Shown piece after piece: positions 1 through 7,230 of a DNA stretch of 26,526 nucleotides (positions within the stretch are counted from its first letter, which is position 1; the number at the start of each line of letters is the position of its first letter). Origin of the DNA: Pseudomonadota bacterium (GTDB taxonomy: Bacteria; Pseudomonadota; Alphaproteobacteria; Rhizobiales; Xanthobacteraceae); NCBI GenBank assembly GCA_023417665.1, contig JAEZFA010000089.1, positions 1-26,526 of the forward strand. Reading direction: 5' to 3'. The position numbers and the translations under genes are program-made. The notes under the pieces are model-generated. The model was not told where the DNA came from and made no database searches. It saw nothing but the letters and a program-made list of their open reading frames with translations.

Positions 1-43
1 CGCGGCACGGCTGCAAAAGTTGCTTCGGGCGATGCGCCGCGGA

Positions 44-523
44 TTATTTTTTCGCGCGCGGCTTGCGGACAGTGGTGTCGAGCATGGGCCAGCGCACGAT
101 GTAATCCTCGTAGTCGCGGATGCGGACCTTGCCTTCGATGCCGCCGACGCGCCCGCGCACCGAAATGCCGGCCTTGTGCACCGTGTCGGGATCGCCGGAA
201 ACCAGCGGATGCCACCAGGCCAGGTCGCGCCCCTCGGCCACGCGGCGATAGCCGCAGGTTTTGGGAAGCCAGGCGAATTCCTCGGGCTTCGCCGGCGAAA
301 TCTTCACGCAATCGGACACGCGGCTCATGCGATTCTCGTAATCGGAGCAGCGGCAGGCTTCGCAATCCAGCAGGCGGCAGGCGATGTTCGTGTAGTAGAT
401 TTTAAGCGTGTCCTCGTCCTCGAGCTTCTCCAGACAACACCGCCCACATCCATCGCAAAGCGATTCCCACTCGGCCTCCGTCATTTCCTCGAGGGCTTTG
501 GTGCGCCAGAACGGTTTGCTCAT
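44..523 (-). CDS. ycgN: YcgN/UPF0260 family cysteine-cluster protein
   Basis: A 159-aa cytoplasmic protein of the YcgN/UPF0260 family, related to the YkgJ zinc- or iron-chelating cysteine-cluster group; biochemical role unknown. Near residue 23 it has the cluster CDGCGRCC, followed by CRLLDCEACRCSDYENR, then DCVKI and LPKTCGYR, the usual cysteine order of the family. Length is normal and the protein looks complete. Its ATG overlaps the TGA of the HEPN-like gene upstream (ATGA, 520-523), and no Shine-Dalgarno lies in front of it, so it is probably translationally coupled. That places a housekeeping gene behind the wHTH-nucleotidyltransferase/HEPN pair and its promoter. Family identity is confident; function is not. 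Confidence 0.92.
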   Translation of the reverse strand: MSKPFWRTKALEEMTEAEWESLCDGCGRCCLEKLEDEDTLKIYYTNIACRLLDCEACRCSDYENRMSRVSDCVKISPAKPEEFAWLPKTCGYRRVAEGRDLAWWHPLVSGDPDTVHKAGISVRGRVGGIEGKVRIRDYEDYIVRWPMLDTTVRKPRAKK

Positions 524-945
524 GCGACGGGGCCGAGTTTACGCACGGATTGCAGGAGATCTTTTGCCACCTGAAGAAGCTCTTTCAAAAAGCGTTCATC
601 CACTTCGAACGCACCTTCATATTCAGCAAGATTTCTCCGTCTATGGCATTCGCCGAGAATGCGTACGGTTTCCGGCCTTACGCCGAGCGTATGGCTCAGC
701 GCCAGAAACACGGCATAGCGCTTGTTATCCGGGCGAAAGCCGTGCCAGCGCAGCGCGGCAAGGCTAAAGGCGTGCGCGGCATCGTAGGCACGCTGGAAAC
801 GTCCCTCATCCGATAGTCCCGCAACTTGCGCATCGTTGAGCGCCGAAATACCCGCCGCAACAAGACCGTCGAACTCGCGTTGTTCACCCGGCTCGCGCTT
901 CAACACGCCAGAGCGAGAGAGATTCTGCAGTTCACCCGGCGCCAT
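520..945 (-). CDS. HEPN-like domain protein, partner of the upstream nucleotidyltransferase
   Basis: A 141-aa, mainly helical protein with no signal peptide or membrane segment. The central part (residues 48-90, including AYDAAHAFSLAALRWHG and FLALSHTLGV) and the C-terminal RRRNLAEYEG (102-111) resemble the HEPN proteins often encoded beside minimal nucleotidyltransferases. In RNase HEPNs the last helix carries RNxxxH; here it reads R104-N105-L-A-E-Y109, with Tyr in the His position. I chose the ATG at 945, not the start at 984, because GGAA sits 6-9 bases upstream (cggaacgaaac) and this leaves only a 14-base overlap with the nucleotidyltransferase gene. The stop overlaps the ycgN ATG. Toxin/antitoxin function is an inference from family and gene order. 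Confidence 0.75.
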   Translation of the reverse strand: MAPGELQNLSRSGVLKREPGEQREFDGLVAAGISALNDAQVAGLSDEGRFQRAYDAAHAFSLAALRWHGFRPDNKRYAVFLALSHTLGVRPETVRILGECHRRRNLAEYEGAFEVDERFLKELLQVAKDLLQSVRKLGPVA

Positions 946-1507
946 GTTTCGTTCCGAATACGATAAGCTTCGGCTGCTGGACAACCTTACTTACAAACGA
1001 GCCTCGCTCGCCACGTTTTCGATTCCACTCCTCGGAAGTGAGGAGCGTGGGATTAATCGCACGGCGCAGGGCTTTTTCTGCTTTCTGCGCCACTTTGAAA
1101 ACATCGCTATAGGCAAGCTTATCGCTGACGATCATAAGATCGACGTCACTGGCAACCGTATCCTGTCCCTTGGCGACAGAGCCATATACAAACGCCAAGT
1201 CGATTTCGGATTCGAGCGATTTCAACGCGAGGCGAATGGGCTCCATCAGTCCGACAGTTTTGATCACGATCCCGCGCAATTCGTCAAAAATCGGCGACGC
1301 CCTGTTCGCCTGATAATACTTTCCGGTTACAGAAATTATTCCCGCGGTCCTCAGTCTTTCCAGTTCACGGGCAACCGCACCGTTACCCGACTGCGCTAGT
1401 TTGATGATTTCTGAGATCAGAAACTTCCGATCTGGCGCACCGAACAGAACGCCGAGCACACGAAGCCGAACGCGCGGAAACAGCGCCAGTCCGAGACCTT
1501 CTGACAT
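932..1507 (-). CDS. Winged-helix plus nucleotidyltransferase (MNT-type) protein
   Basis: A 191-aa two-domain protein. Residues about 7-75 form a winged helix-turn-helix (ISEIIKLAQSGNGAVARELE, then RLRTAGIISVTGKYYQANR as wing). Residues about 98-185 are a DNA polymerase beta-type nucleotidyltransferase with G109-S110...D121-x-D123 (VYGSVAKGQDTVASDVDLMI). A third catalytic acid is not obvious; INPTLLTSEEW occupies the region where one would be sought. The ATG at 1507 is preferred over the one at 1558: the longer start would place codons inside the promoter, and its extra residues (IPKMGN twice) are translated operator repeats. A weak GGGA lies 9 bases upstream. It probably represses its own promoter, and the following HEPN and ycgN genes overlap in one operon. 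Confidence 0.85.
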   Translation of the reverse strand: MSEGLGLALFPRVRLRVLGVLFGAPDRKFLISEIIKLAQSGNGAVARELERLRTAGIISVTGKYYQANRASPIFDELRGIVIKTVGLMEPIRLALKSLESEIDLAFVYGSVAKGQDTVASDVDLMIVSDKLAYSDVFKVAQKAEKALRRAINPTLLTSEEWNRKRGERGSFVSKVVQQPKLIVFGTKHGAG

Positions 1508-1515
1508 TCGTCGAT

Positions 1516-1554
1516 TTCCCATTTTGGGGATATTATTCCCCATTTTGGGGATTT
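1516..1554. repeat. Two palindromic operator-like repeats, 21 bp apart
   Basis: CCCATTTTGGGGAT occurs at 1518-1531 and 1539-1552. Each copy is an inverted repeat (CCC/GGG arms around ATTTT), and the second is extended to TCCCCATTTTGGGGA. The 21-bp period is two helical turns, so bound dimers would lie on the same DNA face. One copy fills the -35/-10 spacer and the other covers the predicted transcription start, which is a layout for repression. The likely ligand is the winged-helix protein encoded immediately downstream; this is inferred. Confidence 0.75.
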
Positions 1555-1558
1555 GCAA
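1530..1558 (-). promoter_or_regulatory. Sigma70-type promoter of the wHTH-MNT/HEPN/ycgN operon
   Basis: Read on the minus strand, a -35 TTGCAA (1553-1558) and a -10 TAATAT (1530-1535) are separated by exactly 17 bases. Transcription would start near 1523, giving a leader of about 16 bases to the ATG at 1507. The spacer holds one full copy of the CCCATTTTGGGG palindrome. This fit is the main reason for rejecting the upstream ATG at 1558. Confidence 0.7.
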
Positions 1559-1567
1559 GGGTTCGGC

Positions 1568-2671
1568 TTATGGCCGGCCTCCGGTAGCACGCAGATCCCG
1601 CTCCGCCAGCCGCTCGATCCAGCCCCGCAGGCCGAGCTGATCGCCGAAGAAATAGAACGCGATCGTCACGCAAAAGAGTACCGCGAACAAAAGCGCGACA
1701 TAATCCATGCCGCGGCTCGCCTCCCGCATATCGGGATCCGGCAAGCGCGAAAGCGGCACCACCTCGCTGTAAAGCCGCGCGACCATGACGAGATAAAACG
1801 GCCGCACCACGACGGCGGTGATACCGACCGCGACAAAGATCGGGGCCGCCATGAGCAAATAGAAACTATAGACCCCGTTCGCGGCGCCGATGGAATTGCC
1901 CCATCGCATCGCGAAGGCAAGGCCGCCGAGATAGGCGAGCACGCCGATCACCCAGCAGATCAGGCTGTAGCCCATGCGGATGCCGATGGCGCGGCCGGGC
2001 TTTGCCGAAAGCAGCGCGACGGAGTCCTTCGCGGCATCGATGAACCCCCTGCCCGCGACCAGCGCCGGCACGACGCCGATCGTGCCGATCTTCCAGGCGT
2101 AGTAGATCAGTTCGTCGAGCGCGGTGCGTTTGCCGTTCCGCCGCGGCAGGCGGTCGAGAATGGCGTTCACGGTGATCCAGGCGTCGATCGTCGTGAAGAT
2201 CCAGAGCTTCGGCAGATTGCGGAATGCAAGGTTGAGGCAGCGCGCGATCGTCGATGTCTCGCCTGCGCTGCGCAGGTAATGCACTGCCGTGATCGCCGCA
2301 TTGAAAAGCGACAGCGGATAGCTCGCCACTGCGACCACGAGAAAGCTCCAGCCGAGCAGCACGAGATTGATCAGCGTGAACGTGATCTTGCTGTCCTTCT
2401 TGCGCGCCTCCTCCCACACGCTGTCGGGAATCCAGTCGAGGACCTGCGTCCAGACGAGATAAGCCGCCGCAATCACCAGCCATTGCAGCATGGCGAAGAA
2501 GACGATCTCTTTTTCCTGCAGCACCAGCCGGAACGAGTGGCCGAGTTCACCCGTGAAGGTGGCAAGGTTCCTGGACGAAACGATCTCGGGCTTTCCGCCG
2601 CTTCTCTCGAAAATCTCCTTGGCCTCGTCACGGGCGAGATTCAGGGCGGCGCGTTCGGCGGCGAAGGGCAT
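1568..2671 (-). CDS. Multi-pass integral membrane protein of unknown function
   Basis: A protein of about 367 aa with a cytoplasmic-looking N-terminal 55 residues and roughly six hydrophobic segments, among them IVFFAMLQWLVIAAAYLVW, INLVLLGWSFLVVAVASYPL, LICWVIGVLAYLGGLAFAM, LLMAAPIFVAVGITAVVVRP and VALLFAVLFCVTIAFYFFG. It resembles the DUF6159-like class of uncharacterised bacterial membrane proteins, but I cannot confirm the family. The ATG at 2671 has a poor ribosome site. A TTG at 2683 sits 7 bases after GGGGTGGA and may be the true start. A longer open frame reaches the penicillin-binding-protein gene but is not protein-like and would overlap it. It is divergent from that gene, and ends 60 bases before the start of the nucleotidyltransferase gene. 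Confidence 0.75.
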   Translation of the reverse strand: MPFAAERAALNLARDEAKEIFERSGGKPEIVSSRNLATFTGELGHSFRLVLQEKEIVFFAMLQWLVIAAAYLVWTQVLDWIPDSVWEEARKKDSKITFTLINLVLLGWSFLVVAVASYPLSLFNAAITAVHYLRSAGETSTIARCLNLAFRNLPKLWIFTTIDAWITVNAILDRLPRRNGKRTALDELIYYAWKIGTIGVVPALVAGRGFIDAAKDSVALLSAKPGRAIGIRMGYSLICWVIGVLAYLGGLAFAMRWGNSIGAANGVYSFYLLMAAPIFVAVGITAVVVRPFYLVMVARLYSEVVPLSRLPDPDMREASRGMDYVALLFAVLFCVTIAFYFFGDQLGLRGWIERLAERDLRATGGRP

Positions 2672-2787
2672 GGAACCGTTCAAGCGCGATTCCACCCCGG
2701 AGTAAAAGAGCCAAGCGCCTGAAAAACCTGAACTCCCGGTATTAACCGCCGCGCAGATCGTGCCTTCGTCGATCTCTTGTGCGCTGC

Positions 2788-2793
2788 TATAAC
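2788..2793 (+). promoter_or_regulatory. Possible -10 element of the PBP1A gene
   Basis: TATAAC lies in the gap between the divergent membrane-protein and penicillin-binding-protein genes. The hexamer 17 bases upstream (TTCGTC, 2765-2770) is only a weak -35. If real, it favours a translation start downstream of about 2800. Confidence 0.3.
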
Positions 2794-2823
2794 GGCGCCA
2801 ATCACAGGTTCCAGAGTCGTCCC

Positions 2824-5010
2824 TTGTCAGAATCCTCCGCCCCGCCCCCCTCGGGCCGCGATCCCAGAAAACCGGCGCCCCCGCGGGCCGGGCTCGGGCC
2901 GGTGCGCCGCTTCCTGCTCGATCTCGATGCGCGGCTGAACGCATCGCTGTTCGCGTTCTGGATGGCGTTGCGCTCGCTGTGGGACGACTATTCAGCGTTC
3001 ATGGACCGCTTCCATGTCTCGGGCTTCCGCCGCATCGCGGTCGAAGGGCTTTCGGAAGCGGCGACGCTCGGCACCTGCGGCTCGGTGCTGATGCTGGCGC
3101 TCGCCATCCCCGCCTTCAACGAAACCACCGACGAAGACTGGCTCAAGCGCAGCGAACTCGCGGTCACCTTCCTCGACCGCTACGGCAACCGGATCGGCGA
3201 ACGCGGTATCCGCCACAACGACTCCGTGCCGCTCGAGGAAATGCCGGACCATCTCATCAAGGCGGTGCTCGCGACCGAGGATCGCCGCTTCTACGATCAT
3301 TTCGGCATCGACCTTGCCGGCACGCTCCGCGCGCTGACCACCAACGTTCGCGCCGGCGGCGTGATTCAGGGCGGCTCCTCGATCACGCAGCAGCTCGCCA
3401 AGAACCTCTTTCTGTCGAACGAGCGCACCATCGAGCGCAAGGTGAAGGAAGCCTTCCTTGCGATCTGGCTTGAATCGCGGCTGAAGAAAAACGAAATCCT
3501 GAAGCTTTATCTCGACCGCGCCTATCTCGGCGGCGGCGCTTACGGCGTGGACGCGGCGGCGCAATACTATTTTGCGAAATCGGCGCGCGACGTAAACCTC
3601 GCGGAAGCCGCGATGCTTGCGGGGCTGTTCAAGGCGCCGACGCGCTATGCGCCTCACAACAATCTTCCCGCCGCGCGCGCGCGGGCCTCGATCGTGCTCG
3701 ACAATCTGGTCGAAGCGAATTTCATGACCGAAGGCCAGGTGTTCGGCGCGCGGCGCAATCCGGCTCGCGCGGTGGACCGGCGCGAGGAGCAGACGCCGAA
3801 TTACTATCTCGACTATGCGTTCCGCGAAGTGCAGCAGATTGCGGCGAAGCTGCCGCCTTCCGTGATCGAGCGCGTGTTCGTGGTGCGCACCGCTTTCGAT
3901 CCGGCGATCCAGAAAACCGCCGACGACGCAATCGAATCCTCGCTGCGCCAGTTCGGCCGCGACTATAACGCCCATCAGGCGGCGATCGTGGTCATGGAAG
4001 TCAATGGCGCGCTGCGCGCCATGGTCGGCGGGCGCGACTACGGCGAGAGCCAGTTCAATCGCGCGACCGATGCGCTGCGACAGCCGGGATCGTCCTTCAA
4101 GCCGTTCGTCTATGCCACCGCCTTCATGAACGGCATGACGGGCAAGACGATGGTGCTCGACGGGCCGATCTGTCTCGGCAACTGGTGCCCGCAGAACTAT
4201 TCGCGTTCCTACTTCGGCAACATGCCCATCTCCCAGGCGCTGACGCTGTCGCTGAACACGCCCGCGGTTCGGGTCGCGGGCATCGTCGGCCGCAACAAGA
4301 TTGTCGATCTGGCCCGCAAGATGGGACTGACGACCGAGCTTCGCATCTCTGCGCCGCTGCCGCTCGGTGCAGCCGAAGTCACCGTCTTCGACATGACGCA
4401 GGCCTACGCAACCTTCGCCTCGAACGGCAAGCGCGTGCGCGGGCATGCCGCGCTCGAAATCCGCTCGCAGACCGGCGACCTGATCTGGCGAGACACCACG
4501 GATCTCGCGCGCGCAGCGCAGCTTCTTCCCGTGTCCGTCATCAACGAGATCAATCCGATCCTGGTCAATGTCGTCGAGAACGGCACCGCACGCCGCGCGA
4601 TCCTGAACGGCATTATCTCCGGCGGAAAAACCGGCACCACGAATGCCTATCGCGATGCCTGGTTCATCGGCTTCACCGGCAACTTCGTGGCCGCGGTCTG
4701 GTACGGCAACGACGACTATCAGCCCTTGCGCCGCATGACCGGCGGCTCGCTTCCGGCGATGACCTGGCACCGGGTGATGGAAGTCGCCCATCAGGGCACG
4801 AAGCTGATCCCGATGCCGGGCGTCGAACGGCCCGCGCCGAAGCGAGATGCGCCGCAGGTTGCGCAGAACCAGCGGCCCTTGCCGATCAGCCGGCCCGCAG
4901 TCCTGCCGCCGCGCGCCATCGATCAACTGCTCAAGCTCGAGCGCGCATTCCGCGACGCTGCGGGCAACGCGTCGGTCACGCCGAATACCGGACAAACGGC
5001 TGCAAATTAG
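2824..5010 (+). CDS. Class A penicillin-binding protein (PBP1A family)
   Basis: A bifunctional peptidoglycan synthase that polymerises lipid II and cross-links stem peptides at the periplasmic face of the inner membrane. It has a proline-rich cytoplasmic N-terminus, one membrane anchor (about residues 83-97), and a GT51 transglycosylase domain with EDRRFYDHFGID (E152), QGGSSITQQLAKN, RKVKEAFLAIWLE and KLYLDRAYLGGGAYG. The transpeptidase domain carries SSFK (S423/K426), SLN (476-478) and KTG (602-604). All catalytic motifs are intact. The start is uncertain: an in-frame GTG at 2779 gives 743 aa but adds unprotein-like residues and overlaps a -10-like TATAAC. The TTG at 2824 gives 728 aa. Neither has a good Shine-Dalgarno. 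The C-terminal tail is proline-rich. Confidence 0.95.
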   Translation: MSESSAPPPSGRDPRKPAPPRAGLGPVRRFLLDLDARLNASLFAFWMALRSLWDDYSAFMDRFHVSGFRRIAVEGLSEAATLGTCGSVLMLALAIPAFNETTDEDWLKRSELAVTFLDRYGNRIGERGIRHNDSVPLEEMPDHLIKAVLATEDRRFYDHFGIDLAGTLRALTTNVRAGGVIQGGSSITQQLAKNLFLSNERTIERKVKEAFLAIWLESRLKKNEILKLYLDRAYLGGGAYGVDAAAQYYFAKSARDVNLAEAAMLAGLFKAPTRYAPHNNLPAARARASIVLDNLVEANFMTEGQVFGARRNPARAVDRREEQTPNYYLDYAFREVQQIAAKLPPSVIERVFVVRTAFDPAIQKTADDAIESSLRQFGRDYNAHQAAIVVMEVNGALRAMVGGRDYGESQFNRATDALRQPGSSFKPFVYATAFMNGMTGKTMVLDGPICLGNWCPQNYSRSYFGNMPISQALTLSLNTPAVRVAGIVGRNKIVDLARKMGLTTELRISAPLPLGAAEVTVFDMTQAYATFASNGKRVRGHAALEIRSQTGDLIWRDTTDLARAAQLLPVSVINEINPILVNVVENGTARRAILNGIISGGKTGTTNAYRDAWFIGFTGNFVAAVWYGNDDYQPLRRMTGGSLPAMTWHRVMEVAHQGTKLIPMPGVERPAPKRDAPQVAQNQRPLPISRPAVLPPRAIDQLLKLERAFRDAAGNASVTPNTGQTAAN

Positions 5011-5097
5011 TACCGCCCCGCGAAAAGGCTGGAGTGGCGGGGCCCGGCGTGGCATTGGCTGCGTTCCAAGGCGTAATCGATTCCGGTTGGCAGAAGC

Positions 5098-5667
5098 TTG
5101 CGCGCACTTTCCTTCATTCTCGCTCTCCTGATCGGCTCGGCCAGCGGCCTCGGCCTTACCTGGCTCATGTCGGCGCGCGACAACGGGTTCAGCGCTTTCG
5201 ATATCGGCGTGTGGCGCTCGTGGCCGCGAAGCGGCACCCAGGACGCCGATCCTTATGCCCGCGCGAGCTTCGCGCGCTCCGGCGAAATTCCGATCGGGCT
5301 TGCCGAAGGCGTCGCCTTCGTCGCAACCACGGACGACCGCGGCCGCGCGCTCGATGGCCACTGCATCACGCGCATACAGGGCAAGCTGCTCGCCGCCCGC
5401 TTCTGGACGCTGACGATCTATGACGGCCGCGGACGCCTGATCGAGAACCCGGCGGCGCGCTACGGTTTCACCAGTGCCGAAGTCGTCTATGACGCCGACG
5501 GCGGCATCAACATCCTGCTGTCGCCGCGCGTTCAGAGCGGCAACTGGATTCCCACCGGCGACAGCGACCGCATCATCGCAATTCTGCGCCTCTACGACAT
5601 GCCGACCGGGGTCGCCCGCAGCGACGCGGCACAGATGCCGCGCGTCACGCAGGAGCAATGCCCATGA
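5098..5667 (+). CDS. DUF1214 domain-containing protein
   Basis: A 189-aa protein with an N-terminal hydrophobic segment (ALSFILALLIGSASGLGLTW) acting as signal anchor, followed by a periplasmic DUF1214 domain. The latter shows FWTLTIYDGRGRLIENPAARYGF, DGGINILLSPR and NWIPTGDSDRIIAILRLYDMP, typical of the family. Function is unknown; DUF1214 domains usually occur beside or fused to DUF1254, as here. The start is TTG at 5098, directly before the hydrophobic segment. The stop overlaps the ATG of the DUF1254 gene (ATGA, 5664-5667), so the two are co-translated. The 87 bases between the PBP1A stop and this start hold nothing I can identify. Confidence 0.85.
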   Translation: MRALSFILALLIGSASGLGLTWLMSARDNGFSAFDIGVWRSWPRSGTQDADPYARASFARSGEIPIGLAEGVAFVATTDDRGRALDGHCITRIQGKLLAARFWTLTIYDGRGRLIENPAARYGFTSAEVVYDADGGINILLSPRVQSGNWIPTGDSDRIIAILRLYDMPTGVARSDAAQMPRVTQEQCP

Positions 5668-6215
5668 GGCGCGTTCTGCTTCCGCTCGTGGCTGGTATCG
5701 TGCTTGGCGGCATCGTGCACATTCTGTCGATCTTTGCGATGCCGGAGCTCGCACAGAACGACGCCTATACGCGGATCTCGCGGCTCGGAAAGACCAACGT
5801 CATCGTGCAGATACCCGAGCCGACGCCGTTCGACTCCATCGTTCCGCGGCTCGATCCGGCTTTCGTGTATGCAGCCTGTGTCTTTGATCTCTCGCGTGGC
5901 CCGCTTGCGCTGAGCGTACCCGCCACGCCGGACATGACCTCGCTCGCCTTCTATACGCAACAGGGCCGCGTGTTCTATTAGCTGAACGATCGCGCCGCCG
6001 GGCGCGGCGCCATCGAACTGCAATTGATGACGTCCCAGCAGCGTGCCTTGCTGCCGGCCAATGCCGAAATCACCGCTGCCGACCGGCTGATCATCGAAGC
6101 ACCGGCCGCGCAGGGACTGATTTTCATTCGCGCTTTCGTGCGGGAGGAAGGTGCACGCCAGTTGCTCCGGGCGCGGCTGGCGGACGCCAAATGCGGAGCG
6201 CCGGCGGCGCGCTAG
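5664..6215 (+). pseudogene. DUF1254 domain protein interrupted by an in-frame TAG
   Basis: The reading frame starts MRRVLLPLVAGIVLGGIVHI (a signal anchor) after AGGAG at 5651-5655 with 8-base spacing. It encodes a DUF1254 domain (DAYTRISRLGKTNVIVQIPE, FVYAACVFDLSRGPL, SLAFYTQQGRVFY) and meets TAG at 5979-5981. The same frame continues without interruption as LNDRAAGRGAIELQLMTSQ to a normal stop at 6213-6215, giving 183 codons in all. The continuation is homology-like, not noise, because FY-x-LNDR is a typical DUF1254 segment. One base change (TCG to TAG) would explain the break. It may be a fresh pseudogene, a sequencing error or a readthrough site; the 105-aa product alone would lack half the domain. 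Confidence 0.8.
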
Positions 6216-6970
6216 TCCTTGAAGTATTGCGGACCGTCGGCGGTTTGCACAGGCGGCGCGCTCAAAACGGGAATTCGCGCGAGCCGTTCTTCATACATTC
6301 GCAGCGCGCGTTCCGCTTCGACCGCAGCGGGCGCAGGCGTTTTTATGAACAGACGCTCGAGGGCAAAGCGATAACCCCGGACGCGCTCGCCAAGACGGCG
6401 GAACACCCAGCCGATCAGCATCCGGTTCTCGGCGATCCGCGCCATGGCCATTTCGCGCTCATAAGCCGACAGCGCGACAAAGCCGCTCAGGCTGCGTTCG
6501 CGTGCGGCATCCATATCCATTACGCGCTTGGCGACATTGAAGAACGGAGTCACGCGAACGCTGTCGGCGCGAATATCGTCGATCAGCCGTGAATAACGCG
6601 CGGTTGCGGAGCGATACGGCACGTCCAGCAGCGAGCTTGCGTATTTCTCGATCTCGAACGGCGGCTGGTTGTTCGGCAGTACCCTCGACTGACGCAGATC
6701 AGTGACGGTCACGAGCCATTTCTGCCTTGTCACCGGCGGCGCAATGATCGCGTAAGCCAGATCGCGCAAGGTGCGCTCGTCATCGGTCAGCGGGGCGTCG
6801 GAAACCGGCTCGCCGCGGCGCTGCGCGGCATAGGCACCGACTACCGGCAGCAAGGAGTCATGAAAATAGGAACGGTTCGGCCGATCGAAGTCGCCTACCC
6901 GCGCGCAGCCACCCACCAGCGCTGCCGAGAGGAGCGCGACAGTCAATCCTATCGGGGGCTTTCGCAGCAC
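6212..6970 (-). CDS. Putative lipoprotein of unknown function
   Basis: A 252-aa protein with a classical lipoprotein signal: positive MLRKPP, a hydrophobic stretch GLTVALLSAALVGG and the lipobox cysteine at residue 22. The mature part has no membrane segment and is mostly helical and charged (RSYFHDSLLPVVGAYAAQ, DDERTLRDLAYAIIAPP, DMDAARERSLSGFVALSAYE). I do not recognise a named family. I chose GTG at 6970 over the longer ATG at 7066 because GTG begins exactly at the signal peptide and one base after the TGA of the small gene upstream (TGAaGTG), suggesting coupled translation. Its stop interlocks with that of the convergent DUF1254 gene through the tetramer CTAG at 6212-6215. Confidence 0.75.
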   Translation of the reverse strand: MLRKPPIGLTVALLSAALVGGCARVGDFDRPNRSYFHDSLLPVVGAYAAQRRGEPVSDAPLTDDERTLRDLAYAIIAPPVTRQKWLVTVTDLRQSRVLPNNQPPFEIEKYASSLLDVPYRSATARYSRLIDDIRADSVRVTPFFNVAKRVMDMDAARERSLSGFVALSAYEREMAMARIAENRMLIGWVFRRLGERVRGYRFALERLFIKTPAPAAVEAERALRMYEERLARIPVLSAPPVQTADGPQYFKD

Positions 6971-6971
6971 T

Positions 6972-7169
6972 TCACGCCGGGCGCTTGTCGCTGCGGCGAG
7001 ACCGGGTGCCGCTGCGGGCGCGCGGCTTTGACTGCGTTTTCTTGTTGCTGTCGTTTGCACGTTCAATCCGGATCACCGGAAGAACAAGGATCGACGCACC
7101 ATCACCTTCATTTGCGACCGGCGGCACCGCCCGCGCACGCTCCAGCGGAAATCTGACCAACAACCCCAT
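6972..7169 (-). CDS. Small 65-aa conserved-looking protein
   Basis: Begins MGLLVRFPLERARAV and contains ASILVLPVIRIERAND, then a basic, Arg/Lys-rich tail (KKTQSKPRARSGTRSRRSDK). It looks like the short proteins with an N-terminal FPLER motif and a central LPV-IRIER motif found in Hyphomicrobiales; their function is unknown to me. Translation support is strong: AAGGAGG lies 5 bases before the ATG, the best Shine-Dalgarno in the window. The gene ends one base before the GTG of the lipoprotein gene. It would be the first gene downstream of the CtrA-type box at 7231-7245. Confidence 0.7.
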   Translation of the reverse strand: MGLLVRFPLERARAVPPVANEGDGASILVLPVIRIERANDSNKKTQSKPRARSGTRSRRSDKRPA

Positions 7170-7230
7170 CACGGCCTCCTTGGGCCCATGCAACCACGAA
7201 TGGCTTGGCTCAAGTAACAAACGGTTAGGG

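Noticed and set aside
1..43. Possible gene end at the left edge
   Set aside because: Too short to assign; nothing recognisable before the ycgN stop codon.
1508..1558. N-terminal extension of the wHTH-nucleotidyltransferase from ATG 1558
   Set aside because: It would place codons across the -10 and operator repeats; the encoded duplicated IPKMGN is the translated repeat.
2672..2944. N-terminal extension of the membrane protein
   Set aside because: The added residues are Arg/Pro/Gly-rich, not protein-like, and overlap the PBP1A coding start on the other strand.
2992..5754. Very long minus-strand open frame opposite PBP1A
   Set aside because: A high-GC antisense artefact: Arg/His/Asp-rich with no domain, opposite a clear enzyme gene.
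6971..7066. Lipoprotein start at ATG 7066
   Set aside because: It puts 32 residues before the signal peptide and overlaps the small gene with the strong ribosome site.
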